Of a DNA stretch of 64,000 nucleotides, positions 1 through 10,856 are shown piece by piece (position 1 is the stretch's first letter; each line of letters begins with the position of its first letter). This DNA is from Oegoconia quadripuncta. Taxonomy: Eukaryota > Arthropoda > Insecta > Lepidoptera > Autostichidae. The notes beneath the pieces were generated by a model. The model searched no databases and had not been told where the DNA came from. It saw nothing but the letters and a program-made list of their open reading frames with translations. The DNA is taken from positions 19,589,771-19,653,770 of the forward strand of contig OX438743.1 in NCBI GenBank assembly GCA_949316235.1, given 5' to 3'. The position numbers and the translations under genes are program-made.

Positions 1-110
1 AAAAAAAAAAATGTACCCTGGATTAGGACATGGGATAACATTTATCCCGATAAAGTGAGTAGTTCCCGTGGGATAAACAAATGAAACATGCGGGCGGAAA
101 GCTAATACTT
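1..110 (-). mobile_element. RTE-like LINE 3' region, minus-strand fragment
   Basis: Read on the minus strand it starts AGCTTTCCGCCCGC and runs through a CCCACGGGAACTACT-like stretch, matching the better-preserved copy at 15087-15312. This AGCTTTCCGCCCGC...ATAATATTAG sequence is a common lepidopteran repeat that I associate with RTE-type LINE 3' UTRs. The copy is cut by the window edge. Confidence 0.55.
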
Positions 111-270
111 AAATAAATAAATAAAAATATAAATGTATTGTCATCAGAACTGATTAGAGTATGCAAAATTTCAGCTCCTTCGGTAAACAGGAAATGTTTC
201 TAATTTAACTTTTTTTTTTAAAGAGCATGATCGAAATTCGAACCCAGTACTCCTTGGTACCAACCACCAT

Positions 271-503
271 TAAATTAATAAATATTTGGTGCACTTACAC
301 CAATCATCTAGTTCCAAACTAAGCAAAGCTTGTACTATGGATAATAGATAACGGATAAACATACATAAATATTTATAAAAACATCCACGACTCGGGAATA
401 AATGTTCGTATTCTTAATACAAACATTTACCCCTCGCGGGATTCGAACCCGCAACCGTTGGTTTCGCTGACAGGGTCACGATCCACTACACCAATCGGTC
501 GTC
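271..503 (-). mobile_element. SINE-B, near full length
   Basis: On the minus strand it begins GACGACCGATTGGTGTAG (A-box region) and carries the tRNA-like B box GGTTCGAATCCCGC. It continues through the family body and ends in the AT-rich tail after GATTGGTGTAAGTG. It is colinear with copies at 16873, 28441 and 40470, so the boundaries are well supported. It would be a Pol III transcribed, LINE-mobilised element with no coding capacity. Confidence 0.88.
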
Positions 504-820
504 ATTGAAAGCATTGAAACCGACAAATTACATACGAAGTTTGCAGGCTTGTAACAAATGTCTCCCGTGACAATTCTAACATTTTATATTATCTTACATC
601 ATGCATAAATGAAAAAGGTCATCGAAAAAATGAAACCAGTGCATGGTATGTTACATTTATATGATTACAAGTACCATGTAATTTTATATTGAATAGAATC
701 TTAGTATAATAGCTTACGCCCATGTGGAGGGTAAGCGACGATTTATAATCTAGGCTAAGGAACATTATGTCGCGAGTTCCGCAGAGTTCATTGCAAGTAA
801 CATTTTCATACCACTTTATT

Positions 821-1017
821 TTTCTTTTTTTTGTATGCACACCGTGTTTTTACTTGACCTCAATCACACCTGATGTTAAGTGAAGATGAAGTCGAAGGTG
901 GAAGCGTACTGACCCGGAAACCCCAACACATTTGAGGGACTGGCTACTCTATGACAACCGGAACACAATAATGCTATTAACATTGCTGCTTGGCGGAAGA
1001 TTTAGATAAAATGGTGG
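821..1017 (-). mobile_element. SINE-A, 5'-truncated copy
   Basis: The poly-T run, TACTTGACCTCAATCACACC and CTGACCCGGAAACCCC, then the CATTGCTGCTTGGCGG block, are the reverse complement of the SINE-A body and tail. The tRNA-like head is missing: similarity stops at AGATGGTGG-like sequence near 1017. Confidence 0.82.
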
Positions 1018-1176
1018 ACTTAAATGAATTACTCCTTTTTTACGTTATAATCCACCTGACGTCTGATGTATTTACTGTACCAAATTAATTCCTGTTAACT
1101 GCCCGAGGAATGAGGGAAGCGGGGTACACATTCTGATTCGCTCTACTAAGGCTGTTATTTATGTGAACCAATCAGA

Positions 1177-1490
1177 GGGAGCCTTGGTGGCTCAGCGGTT
1201 AAGACATGCTCTCTGGGAGGCCCGCTCTCCCAATTTGGGAGGTCCGGGTTCGATTCCCAGGCAGGCCGTGTACAAATAAGTTTTAAAAATTAATTTCATT
1301 ACTTATGCGCATTTATCCGACTGCTCTTAAACGGTGAAGGAAAATATCGTGAGGAAACCTGCATGCCTGAGACATAAAAATTCTAAGGCATATGAATTCC
1401 CCAATGCCATCGTGGTGGACTATACTCCCTCAATACAAGGGAAGGCCTGTATCCCTGCAGTGGGATGTTTACGAACTGAGATGATGATGA
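1177..1490 (+). mobile_element. SINE-D, full-length reference copy
   Basis: The tRNA-like head is GGTGGCTCAGCGGTTAAGAC (A box) and GGGTTCGATTCCCAGGCAGG (B box). The body contains TGCTCTTAAACGGTGAAGG and ATCCCTGCAGTGGGATG, and the element ends in a short (GAT)n run. A tRNA with an extra stem of this kind (CTCTCCCAATTTGGGAG) suggests a Ser- or Leu-type tRNA ancestor, which is an inference. Other copies lie at 24635, 27826, 50735 and 58970. Confidence 0.86.
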
Positions 1491-1601
1491 ATCAGAGTGC
1501 AATGTGCTGATACGACTAGCTGATGACTTATTCGAAGATTTCCAACACCTGTTCGATTATCCTGATGTATTGACAGATTGAATATTTTTTTTCAATTAGT
1601 G

Positions 1602-1664
1602 TGTTAAGCAATGGCGGTCGATCCTTGGATGGATGACTGTGGCATTTTAATACTGTGCTGAGCT
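1602..1664 (+). mobile_element. 5S rRNA-derived SINE, promoter-end fragment
   Basis: GTTAAGCAATGGCGGTCG followed by CTTGGATGGATGAC and GGCATTTTAATACTG matches the 5S-like start of the longer copies at 13018, 25757 and 59190. Only about 60 bp remain, so this is a decayed fragment. Confidence 0.6.
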
Positions 1665-1683
1665 TTGTTTGCCGATAATACAT

Positions 1684-2067
1684 TAATAAATAAATATCCT
1701 TAGACATACACACAGCGCTATCTAGTTCCACAGTAAGCAACTATAGGTTTTTGTTGTGGATACCAGATGGTTGATATACTACATAAATATATATATTTTT
1801 TAATAAATACTTATTATAAATGAAAACATCCATAACTCGGGTACACATGTCCGTATTCATCACACAAACAACATGCCCCTAGCGGGATTCGAACCCGAAT
1901 GTTGGTATAGTGGTCAGAGTTGCTAACCACTATAAATTTAAATGTTACAATGAATAACGAAGACTAAACGATAGCAATAGCGACTGTCAATCACACCGCC
2001 CGCTTTAGACACGCAATCGACGATCGTAGTGGTCAGAATTGCTAATCACTACACCAAGCAGGTCGTC
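1684..2067 (-). mobile_element. SINE-C interrupted in its head by an 87-bp dispersed repeat
   Basis: The minus-strand head ACGACCTGCTTGGTGTAG is at the right edge, and body and tail run left to a TAAATAAATATCC end. Between the head and B-box region lies a foreign segment (about 1933-2026). Head sequence (GTGGTCAGAGTTGC / GTGGTCAGAATTGC) occurs on both sides of it, as expected of a target duplication or rearrangement. Confidence 0.83.
1934..2020. repeat. 87-bp dispersed repeat, copy 1
   Basis: This block is identical by eye over 87 bp to 27524-27610 in the same orientation. It contains GAATAACGAAGACTAAACG and CACACCGCCCGCTTTAGAC. No tRNA box, poly-A or obvious terminal inverted repeat is visible within the block. 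It sits inside a SINE-C copy. Confidence 0.85.
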
Positions 2068-2246
2068 AAAATGGTGGATGGTGGAACACTTCAGGGGCTA
2101 CTAAGTAATTCCTCGAGTTTGGGCTCATATGATTCGTTTTTGACGCCAGAAACTCCGGGGTTGCTCTTTTTAAATAATTCAATACAAATACAATTTGAAA
2201 TACCTAATTGTAAAATTTATAATAAGAATAAAATATACTGGATAAT

Positions 2247-2424
2247 GCCGAGCGGTTCATGTCCACGCATTCTTATTATCCAGATAGCAGAAATTTTATA
2301 ATAGCCTTTGGCACATAGTTTCCGTTTAATAGTTGTTTTAAATTTATTTAAAGGCAAATTTTGAATGTCTACCGGAACCTTATTGTAAAAGCGTATACAT
2401 TATCCCTTGAATATGTTAGTACTT
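2247..2424 (-). pseudogene. LINE reverse-transcriptase C-terminus remnant
   Basis: The minus strand reads YNKVPVDIQNLPLNKF followed by a KGYYKISAIW-like end. This is the extreme C-terminus of a lepidopteran non-LTR retrotransposon ORF also seen at 37276-37660. The tail is lost and the frame is short, so it is a dead fragment. Confidence 0.72.
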
Positions 2425-2832
2425 ACCTATTTATTGCACCTATGACATGTGTCATTCAATAAATATATGAATATTAATGGAATTGGTTAACGGGATACAT
2501 AAAGAAAAGAAACTGCCATAATTTTATCCAGTGATTTATATATGTATAAATCAATACATGCACAGATTTATTAAAAGAAAATCTTTATTAAACGCCCCGG
2601 AACTTTACAAATTTGGCCTTATTACCGGTCCGATCGCGTTATCGGATCGCACGATCGACAGATCACTATCGGACTGGATCTCACGATACGATCAACCGAT
2701 TGTCTTTAGGAAGTGTGCTCTCGGACGGTTAATTTCTCATTTCAGTGCTACACTTTTTATTACCCGACTGATAAGGGGTTATGTTTTTCGCGCGTATGTA
2801 TGTATTAGGTACTAGTGCTAGGACGGACTAAT

Positions 2833-3227
2833 GCGATCCCAGGTCCTCTCTACTACCGCGGAAGGTCGCCGCGGGGTTTTAGTGGGTATCTCTCCCAATA
2901 GGGGGGGGGGGATCCCACATAACCGTCTCGCCGCCCCCAGGCCAGCGGTACGCGTAATCTGTTTCCCCGCGTCAAAAAAAAAGTTGTTTCCTCTGCAAGG
3001 AGACAAAGTCTGCACATCCCTGTTTCTTGGAGCCCTATGTTGAGACAGCAGTACCCCGTGAGTGCCCTTGCGAGGACGCGTAGATTGTTCCTACTAAGTG
3101 CCAGTGCTTCCCCGTCAGCCTTCTTGTTGAAGGCTTTATTTAGTTTTTTGCGTATGTTAAACCTGGCGTGTTCGACCTGAGTTTGAGATATGCTTGGGTG
3201 AAGCGAATTTGGATTTTCGTGATACAA
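2833..3227 (-). pseudogene. LINE ORF2 C-terminal remnant (R1/jockey-like, RNase H-proximal tail)
   Basis: The open frame encodes ALALSRNNLRVLARALTGY, CCLNIGLQETGMCRLC and LLAEETTFFLTRGNRLRV. The (L)TG(Y/H)..LN.HL...G...(C)R.C..EET pattern is the Cys-containing segment that follows RNase H in many arthropod LINE polyproteins. Downstream on that strand are a G-rich run and degenerate 3' UTR. There is no upstream RT domain, so the copy is 5'-truncated. Confidence 0.72.
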
Positions 3228-3229
3228 TA

Positions 3230-3847
3230 TGTCATAGTACAGGGCTCATCATGAGGACTCTGGAAAAGTATATACAAGTGAGACATACTACACAGGAGAC
3301 ATGTGGAGAGCTTCTAAATCACATAGGTGTTTCCATATTTTTAGTTGGCGTTTTACACAGTCGAGTTATTTAATTTTAAGTTACTTAAGTTTTTATTTAA
3401 CTTTGCTATAATATTTTTTTATTTACGAAACGAATTAGTCCGTGATTGAAGCAACCCTTCTCTTGATCACCTGTGAGTGAAATCAGGGCTTTTCACCTTT
3501 CGGTATTTTTCACTGATTTTTTAAATTTCTTTCATGCACATTTTACACGTTCCAATGTAAGAATTTGGTTGGTTGTTTTAAAAATAGATTTAAAAATATC
3601 TTAATTTAATTAGTATTAGTAAAAGTGGAATGTATATTAAAGGAAACAACTGTTACGTAACGAAGTCCGCAAAGTACATTAGTTAGGAAATTGATATTTG
3701 TAATGGCTACAGTTAGTTTACAGTTAAAGCCATAATGAGGCAGCGTATTGTGCGTATTGTGACGTCATAGAGAACGGCCAACACAGAGCCCGAAAACAGT
3801 CATACAGCGATTACGCAGCTGTGAATATTTTGGTACGATGGGCATAT
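3230..3847. other. No gene seen; unclassified AT-rich DNA
   Basis: There are no long frames, paired splice sites or recognised repeat heads. A CAT/CGTATTGTG duplication near 3745-3760 is the only local structure noticed. Confidence 0.4.
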
Positions 3848-3850
3848 TAA

Positions 3851-4184
3851 GGCCCATAATTAATAAACCATTCTCAAGATTGAGAACAGTCTTGGGACCG
3901 GTTTCAAGTAAACGTGTTGATTAATAAACCTAACTTGAGACCTGAAAAGCACGTGCATACTCAATCAGTACTCACTTGAGAGGTGCGCGTATTAATAAAC
4001 GAAACTCAAGACTATATCTCTCTAAAGACTCAAGGCGAATACTTGAGAAGTGATCTCAGCTGAGTAGACCTCAAGATTGGTTTATAAATTAGCAGGGAGC
4101 TTGAGATAGCGTCAACTTCTTAAGACGCATCTCGGGTGACACAGCCTCAAGACTTGTATTGAGATTGGTTCATTAATACGGGAC
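3851..4184. mobile_element. Harbinger-like MITE (TAA target duplication), 334 bp
   Basis: The ends are inverted: GGCCCATAATTAATAAACC on the left, and on the right the reverse complement of GTCCCGTATTAATGAACC. Both are flanked by TAA (3848-3850 and 4185-4187). A 3-bp TWA duplication is typical of PIF/Harbinger elements, so the assignment is inference. The interior is full of CTCAAG/CTTGAG words. A related inverted copy lies at 61351-61582. Confidence 0.78.
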
Positions 4185-4321
4185 TAAGTATAGGAAAGTA
4201 TTAATCTTCATTTTCAAGAAAAGTACAAAGATATAAGACTCCAAATTCCAGTATTCAACTTGTTTTGTTAACTCCCGACGAAAAACGACGGATGATGACA
4301 TTATGTGTTTGTCCAATCTTT

Positions 4322-4545
4322 GTCCGGATGTGTCTCAGTATTTGCCTTTATATAAATTCAAAACCATCATAAAACAGATGGCTATTATAAAATTTCTGAC
4401 TATCTGAATGATAAGCATGCATGGACAATATTGCTCGGCTACCTGCGTTTATTGCTTGTTCCTCTCCGCGCAGTTAGCTTTGTGAATGAGCAGTAATGTC
4501 AATAATTTTAAACCTAAGTTAAATGATTTTAAATAACAATTTTAT
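4322..4545 (+). pseudogene. LINE C-terminus remnant, plus strand, frameshifted
   Basis: LPLYKFKTIIK, then after a frame break CTATTATAAAATTTCTGAC (YYKIS), reproduces the end of the ORF family seen at 37276-37660. The following GCTTTGTGAATGAGCAGTAA matches that family's 3' UTR. It is 5'-truncated and mutated. Confidence 0.7.
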
Positions 4546-4639
4546 CTTCATCATCATCACCTCATCATCTTCTTGCTCTGGTTCCAATTTATTTAGGGTT
4601 CGCGCAGTAAGTCTTTTTCTTCTAATCTTCTCTATCATG

Positions 4640-4754
4640 ACCCACCTCCACACCCTCCCACTGCTACTCCTGTAACCAGAATCAACAGCGGTACAGCTGA
4701 ACGTCGCCTACTGAAAGTAAGCGGATCCCGAGAAAAGACTTTCACGCTACCTTC
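4640..4754. repeat. Dispersed repeat, copy 1 (paired with 17925-18045)
   Basis: CCTCCACACCCTCCCACTG, CTCCTGTAACCAGAATCAAC and CGCCTACTGAAAGTAAGCGG recur in order and orientation at 17925-18045. The element type is unknown; it may be part of a LINE 3' region. Confidence 0.55.
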
Positions 4755-5100
4755 AAAGTCAAAGTCAAAGTACATTTATTGTGAATCACAGGTAGCATTT
4801 GGTCTTACAAAATCCTTAGAGCGCTATGTTCCGCCGTAAAGGCATACAATATTTTAGCAGTTACAATTTAAAAAAACTTTACTTAATTTATTAATACAAT
4901 TCTTTATGTCAAATAAAATACATTACATATGTGATTAATAGGTACGTTACAATTTGTTACAATACAATTATATGGACTTGTCATCTAAGAATTCGTGTAA
5001 GCTGTAATAACATTTTTGCACTAACAGATCATGCAGTTTCCTCTTAAATACAGGTAAATCAGGCGCTTCCCTAATCAACTTTGGAATCTTGGGCCTTTGG
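4755..5100 (-). pseudogene. 5'-truncated LINE: C-terminus plus 3' UTR
   Basis: The left edge is an (AAAGTC)n-type tail. The minus strand reads IPKLIREAPDLPVFKRKLHD and LLVQKCYYSLHEFLDDK up to a stop. This matches the IP..IR..PL..FK..L...L..K.YY...(E/D)FL.D C-terminal pattern of lepidopteran CR1/jockey-group LINEs. The length and tail indicate a typical truncated insertion. Confidence 0.78.
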
Positions 5101-5237
5101 CCTTGGGCCCCAAATTTATTTAAGAAGAAGAAAAAGGGGTTTAAAGAAGGAAAAATTAAATTATTTCCTCCTTTCCCTTTACAAATGGGAGTGTAGCCAC
5201 AGAAAAGCAGAAAACCCTCGTATGAAGTTAAAATTAA

Positions 5238-5622
5238 ATGGGTAAATTAATCTCCTCTATCAGCCACCTCACCATTCACGCGCTTTTCGTTCATATCACC
5301 CTTCACACAATCCATTCATTTTTTCCGTGGTCTTCCACTTTCTTTCCAACCATCGACATCCATATTCATCACTCTCCTAGAAACATGCGTTTCATTCCTG
5401 TTCATAGCATGTATATACCAAGCCAAACGATTTCGTTTCAACTTTTCTGTCATTGGTTGCCACTTTTAAACTCCCTCTTACATAATCATTGTGTACATCT
5501 TACATAAACTTGTGTGCAATAAATGATAAAATAAATAAATAAATAAATCATTCTTTATTTTATTCATTCTTGTCACTCGATTTTTCCATCTCAACATTGT
5601 CATCTCATCCGTCTTCTTCGTT
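5238..5622 (-). pseudogene. LINE ORF remnant (RRVMNM...GRPRKK...MDCVK type), interrupted
   Basis: The minus strand reads RLAWYIHAMNRNETHVSRRV, MNMDVDGWKESGRPRKK, a stop, then MDCVKGDMNEKRVN. This is a familiar lepidopteran endonuclease-RT LINE C-terminus. About 60 bp of foreign AT-rich sequence (5491-5552, with AATAAATAAATAAATAAAT) splits it, and the matching upstream codons resume beyond. The in-frame stop shows it is dead. Confidence 0.75.
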
Positions 5623-5781
5623 CAAATAATATCATTGCCTTTCGAGGGTATTTAATTTTTTTAAATATATTTAATATTTAACTCGGGCTATTCTCAGCTA
5701 TGTTTGATGGGTTAGGCCGCTTCGAAGATATTTAGCTTGGACCCACAGCTGGTTTACTGGATGATAATAAAATAAAATTTC

Positions 5782-6024
5782 CTTAGATCCATCTAGTTCC
5801 ACAGTAAGCAAGTATAGGCTTGTGTTGTGGATACCAGATGGTTGATATACTACATAAATACATTTTTTTTTTGTAAATAAATGCTTATTATAAATGAAAA
5901 CATCCATAACTCGGGTACAAATGTCCGTATTCTTCACACAAACATATGCCCCTAGCGGGATTCGAACCCGCAACCTGTTGGTATACTGGCCAGAGTTGCT
6001 AACCACTACACCAAACAGGTCGTC
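5782..6024 (-). mobile_element. SINE-C, near full length
   Basis: The minus-strand head is GACGACCTGTTTGGTGTAG with B box GGGTTCGAATCCCGC. The body has GAGTTATGGATGTTTTC, and the 3' part GCTTACTGTGGAACTAGATG. The last ~20 bp of the tail (GCGCTGTGTGTATG) is missing. An open frame across it is incidental. Confidence 0.86.
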
Positions 6025-6296
6025 AATGATATAATCACTTCTTTTCCCCGGGGTAACTTCTTATGCCTTCATTTTTTAGCAAATTAAGGAATAAGTATTG
6101 GTTATGTTGTAGACCGTAGTGCAGTTATCAGATGTATACAGAAGAAAGCCGAATACGTTAAACGGTAGTTAGTTAACTACAATTATTATTATTTAGTACG
6201 GCATGGAGTACGCGACGCCCACGCTTCGATAGTGACACGACAGTACTAACGTGGACATGACTCGCCATGGATATTCGACCTTTTTACTCTAGTACC

Positions 6297-6346
6297 GTCT
6301 CCGTGGCTCAATTTAAACAACATAGGGTTTATGAATCGAAGACTTA
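6297..6346 (+). mobile_element. SINE-A head fragment
   Basis: CGTCTCCGTGGCTCAATTTAAAC is the A-box end of SINE-A. Similarity is lost after about 50 bp, with no B box. Confidence 0.6.
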
Positions 6347-6527
6347 TATTTAGAAGAATAACTTGCCGTGACACATCTGGATACATTGCTGGACATTGTT
6401 AATATATTATTACAGAGACAGTGACAAGCCGCCTAACATATTCAGTAATGTATCCCGAATTGTTATTGATAGCTGCACGTCCCGCTAAAGCATATATTTC
6501 GTTTAACGGATATCCAATAAATTTGTA

Positions 6528-6852
6528 ACCGCCTCCGTGGCTCAATGTAAACAACATTGGAGTTACGATTCGGAGGTCGCGGGTTCGATTCTCAACGGGA
6601 TACATGTTTAGTACTCGGTTTGGTTGATGGTAGGGCATTTTAAAAATGTCCGCCTGACTAGCTACTACCATCTTATCTAAATCTGCCGCCAAACAGCAAT
6701 GTTAATAGCATCGTTGTGTTCCGGTTGTCAGAGATAAGATAGCCAGTCCCCCAAATGTGTTGGGGTTTCCGGGTCAGTACGCTTCCACTTTCGACCTCAT
6801 CTTCACACAACATCAGGTGTGATTGTGGTCAAGTACCAACCCAATGAGTAAA
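6528..6852 (+). mobile_element. SINE-A, full length
   Basis: It starts ACCGCCTCCGTGGCTCAATG, has B box GGTTCGATTCTC, and the whole body through CAGTCCCCCAAATGTGTTGG and ATCAGGTGTGATTG to an A-rich end at CAACCCAATGAGTAAAA. The tail sequence CCAATGAGT departs from the family CCCGTTGTGCAT. Confidence 0.88.
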
Positions 6853-7197
6853 ATTTAACACAAGTTGGAAGCAACTTAACCAAAAGCAACATCTCGACCA
6901 TTTAAATATTGCCTTACATTTATTCACCCGTCGTATCCACCCTAAGCGAACAGGAGCAGCGAAACGATTGTAGATACGCGGTAAGTCGGCCGTTCGGAAT
7001 CATCCTGTATTTATTAACAATTGTACTTGGCGATACGTGCGCAGATACGACTAATTACCTACCTCTACATGATACTGTACGGTATGACATATCAAAACTT
7101 AAAAATGATTAATCAAACTTCTCGGAAGGCAATCGTTTTGTTTGTTTCTGGGAATGTATAAGCTTCTTTAGGGCATGTAGGCTGACGATACAACTGA

Positions 7198-7281
7198 TAG
7201 AAAGTGGGGAATAAGAACCCGCAACTGTTGTTTTCGCTGACAGTTTTGATGGTGATATCAACTACACCAATTGGTCGTCAT
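7198..7281 (-). mobile_element. SINE-B head fragment
   Basis: The minus strand starts GACGACCAATTGGTGTAG and carries a decayed B box (GGTTCTTATTCCCC). The body is absent, so it is a degraded, 3'-truncated copy. Confidence 0.68.
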
Positions 7282-7390
7282 AACGTCGTACCTAAGTCTG
7301 AAATTTAATATATTATTCATAAAAAGATTTCTTATTAGATTTATTTAGAGTATTATTATCATGATGGATGGCATGGTATAACCGTCTCTA

Positions 7391-7724
7391 CCGGATGAGT
7401 TTTTTTACCGTAAGAATAAAAATAGGGCATATTAGGTAAGTGAAATAGAAGTATACCTTATACTTACGGCATATGTAATTTTTTTTTTTTTTCAAAACTA
7501 TAAAATATATAAAACGTTGTTACATTTGAGGGTCGCGTTTGTAGCTTATTCTTATTTGGATAAAATATGAGTTCGAAATAAATTTCGCATGATAGGAACC
7601 CTACGAGTCCCGTCAGTAGCATATCAAACTTTGAAAAAAAAAATTACTGCCTTTGCCAATAACTTCTATTTCACTTCCCTAATATGTCCAATTTTCTTTC
7701 CTTACGGTAAAAAAACTCACCCGG
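7391..7724. mobile_element. TIR element 'CCGGATGAG', 334-bp copy
   Basis: The ends are long imperfect inverted repeats: CCGGATGAGTTTTTTTACCG on the left and the reverse complement of CCGGGTGAGTTTTTTTACCG on the right. They extend inward through GGCATATTAGGTAAGTGAAA. TA flanks both sides. There is no transposase frame. A second, inverted and larger copy is at 53306-54158. The superfamily is not determined. Confidence 0.78.
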
Positions 7725-7726
7725 TA

Positions 7727-8818
7727 TATTATTCTCTCTAAAATATCAGCCTCTGCCTTGGTTACTACGTCGGAGATAGGCGATCCGCACACGAGCGTGA
7801 TACGCCCCACGCACGCCGCAGGCCCATTTCACACCCAACGGATATTCACACGGATGGAATCCAACAGGAATGATCGAATGAATATCTGATGTAAATATAA
7901 TAGGGCGCTTTTGGTAAATATGAGACTACGAATATACTTACGTATCATCGTATTCTTGTCCTGGTCCCTATTTATTTATTTATTCACACGAAACCTTAAC
8001 AGCATTTAAATATATATGTCGTAGTAGATGGGTTCGGGGGTGGGCGTTGCTAGTGACCGGGACGGTGCCAGTCGCGTGGTAAAGGGTGGCTCGGGCAAAG
8101 GCGATATTATTGCAAACTACTATAGGCGAATCGATAACGTATTCACATTCGATTATGATTATGGAACCTGAGATGCTTTCTGTTGAAGAGAAAACATCGT
8201 GCCATACAACTTGGCACCCGCGTGCACTCTGTGGAACTCAGCCGTACCTTGCCTATAGTTCCTCCTTGCTCAAATTCCATAATCAGTCTTATTCAGTAAT
8301 GACTCACCGGATTCTTCAAGCGTCGATGGTAGTAAGTAATCAGAGTCCCTCAGGGTCGTTGATGTCCATTGGTGGTCCGACTCCTTGGACGGCTGGTAGC
8401 AAAGTGTGTCCCATTTCCGATGCAAAGACCTAATATAACTGTTAACGTCGTCACCGCGCCACTTCCGGCGACACCAGCGCCACCAGGCTCACCTCCCATT
8501 GCAAACCGCGTATTATGATACTCATTTCATTATTGAAATAATAAATTCTGTCGCTAACTTATCGCTATCTACGACATATATTTAACAAACAATATCTTGA
8601 ACTTGTGATCCGGTAGCAAACTGATTCCAATACTAATACACTATTACTGAAACAAATCAATGAGGATAAAACCACACAACTATACAATCATTAATAATAA
8701 TTAGGATCACAAGTGCTAACGAGTTCCACATGATGTTTATACAAGCTGAGATAATGGGGTATAAGGCGAGGGGTAGGAACCTGAGGGGAGGGGGAGTATA
8801 CAAGAAGTTTTAATTATT
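7727..8818. other. No gene supported; GC-richer stretch at 8040-8520
   Basis: A 115-codon + strand frame (8086-8433) and an open minus-strand stretch (8308-8429) with a GTGAGT-like donor were examined. Neither shows recognisable protein sequence or a convincing acceptor. The rest is AT-rich and unclassified. Confidence 0.35.
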
Positions 8819-8850
8819 AGTGTGTGTGTATGCATGTGTGTATGTGTTTT
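8819..8850. repeat. (TG)n-rich microsatellite
   Basis: An imperfect GTGTGTGT run interrupted by ATGCATG. Two overlapping reading frames across it are artefacts of the repeat. Confidence 0.7.
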
Positions 8851-8887
8851 CCTGTTGCTTTGCATGCGGTATATTTATTTGCATGGG

Positions 8888-9282
8888 GTCGGCGCATTAC
8901 GTCTTTTTCTTCCAATATCCTCTATCAGCCATTACCTCATCATTCCCGTCTGTTTCATTCATATCGACATTCATCTTCATCACTCTCTTAGTAACACGCA
9001 TTTCATCCCTTCTCATAACATGTCCATACCAAGTGTTGGCAACCCAACATTTTTTTTTCTACATTTTTCTTATTAAGCAACACCGCCGTCTATGGCCACC
9101 TAAAAAAATGTGATCTCGTTGTACTGTTTGTCGCAAATATTATTATTGACCATAATAGCGTACCAGCCCAACCCACGCTACGCATTCCAACTTTTCTGTC
9201 GCGGGTGCCACTTTTAAACTTCCTCTTACATACTCATTCCTTATTTTATCCATCCTCGTCTCTCCACTCATCTACCCAACGC
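8888..9282 (-). pseudogene. LINE ORF remnant of the same family as 5238-5622, split by an insertion
   Basis: The minus strand at 8888-9033 reads WYGHVMRRDEMRVTKRVMKM, then a shortened linker and WKKKT before a stop: the C-terminus of the lepidopteran RT family. About 150 bp (roughly 9034-9183, with a poly-T run) interrupts it. Family sequence resumes at CCAACTTTTCTGTCGCGGG (9188 onward), encoding the VRGSLKVAP-like upstream codons. Confidence 0.7.
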
Positions 9283-9289
9283 CTATTTA

Positions 9290-10719
9290 TATAATATATA
9301 TTTATTATACCTAATTTGGACGGCCGACCTGAGGATGCAAATATTAAATTAAATTATGATTTATTTGCCAGAATACAGTTATGATGGATGTTACTGTTAC
9401 TTTAAGTACTTGCATGTATTCAACCTGCATGCAGATGTGCAAATTTTACAATATTACCTACTATTCAAATTATTCGACATTTTATTTATTTAGGTACATT
9501 AAATATTATAAAAATCATATATAAGATACAATTAATAAAATTATTTCGCTATGTCAACATAATCATTACACCAATGAATAATACCCATTTCATTCCTTAC
9601 AATCAATAAAGTCACTTATACCTACAATAAAAACATTTTTCTAGTAACCATTTCGTTAGTACGTTTTTGAAACATTTAGGGTGGAAATACTTTATTTCGT
9701 CAGGTAAGCGATTATATGTAGACTACAATACACATATTAAAAATATTTCTACGGTATATCTCGGTAAGCCGCTTCCATCCTTGGAAATCTATGGGGGAGC
9801 ACTATACTTAGCAATGGACGTCCTGCATGATATGTTAATATCTAAAATCTATTTGTTAGGCATTGCCATGCAAAGAATATGTACATATAACAGGTATCTT
9901 AGAAAGCCTACGAATGAACGATGAAACCCATTTGCGCTCTGTACAATATTAAAAGTAAGAGGCATCTACCCGCTTTTTACTCCACTAAATTATGTATAGG
10001 TGCCTAAAACCATTTGGCAGAACTTTGTAAGTGTTTGGGAGAGTATCACAGGATATAATCGTACTTTGCTTCCAACGCTTAAAACCATTTAAAGAGACTC
10101 GTTGACGACACCTCATTTGAGACCTACGACGGTGCTAGATACCCCTTTCTTATGTACTGGAACGGGAAATGTTAGTTATTCACTATCAAATAACACTGCT
10201 GCTTGACAACAGGACTTATATAAAGTAGAGGTAGCTAACCGGGCTCACACATATGCTGTGTCACCAATGAACCCTAGTAGTAAATTTGTACCACTACCTA
10301 CCAGTAGGTGGTCGCCAAAGGAGAGTATTTTCTTTTCCATCGGGCAGCTATGTATGTATGCAGGTGCCTACTGCCACTTCCGTTTTGGTTCCATCTTATG
10401 GTGTCCTTCTAGAGCCAAATGCTTTCAACTCTCAAAGGTCGACGAAATATAAGTAGCTCTCTAAATTTTCAGTGACTACTGTGACTACTTCCTAGCAAAT
10501 ATCCAATCAGTTTGTTTGATATAAGGCAAATAATTAAAGAAATATTAATATATTCGAAAGTGGAAGTCTGTGGTCTTTGCCTACACCTACGGGAAACAGG
10601 CGTGACTTTATGTATGTATGTAATATAATCAGAAAAACTTTGATGTAACATCTTCGACCCCAACATACGCCAAATATTTCCACAGAATTCGACATGATAT
10701 TTGTTAATTTTGGTTACAG
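9290..10719. other. No gene supported; probable intron or upstream DNA of the 10.7-kb gene
   Basis: AT-rich sequence with incidental frames (for example 9667-9924). 9365-9400 contains TTTATTTGCCAGAATACAG, resembling the LINE-tail-like sequences near 40712 and 62425. If the gene's previous exon lies outside the window, all of this is intronic. Confidence 0.4.
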
Positions 10720-10856
10720 GATGAACCGGCTACATCAGGAGACAGTGGAGATGAAAGTGGCAGCGAACCAGAGTCCCCCACTGAGAAGTTACTCCATGCG
10801 CAGAACCACAGGCAAGAGTGGATCAAAATCGAAACTGACAGAGAAGGGACTAGCAG
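10720..10856 (+). CDS. Internal coding exon 1 of an unidentified host gene
   Basis: The acceptor is TTTTGGTTACAG and the donor is TAGCAG/GTAAGA. The 137-bp exon starts in phase 0 and ends in phase 2. It encodes DEPATSGDSGDESGSEPESP followed by a TEKLLHAQNHRQEWIKIETD-REGTS stretch. The first half is acidic and Ser/Gly-rich; the second is charged and may form a helix. A second frame is open but does not continue through the later exons, so the choice rests on splice phase. The 5' exons are missing. No domain was recognised; a regulatory or nuclear protein is a guess from composition. Confidence 0.72.

Noticed and set aside
420..505. tRNA gene-like A and B boxes at this and about 20 other sites
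   Set aside because: All are heads of dispersed SINE copies with shared bodies and tails. None has a clean acceptor stem and standalone cloverleaf.
2818..3043. Plus-strand 70-codon ORF (MRSQVLSTTAEGRRGVLVG...)
   Set aside because: It is the antisense shadow of a LINE C-terminus and 3' UTR on the minus strand.
8086..8433. 115-codon plus-strand ORF and an overlapping minus-strand exon candidate (8308-8429) with a GTGAGT donor
   Set aside because: The peptide shows no recognisable domain, the acceptor on the minus strand lacks a pyrimidine tract, and no neighbouring exon fits in phase.
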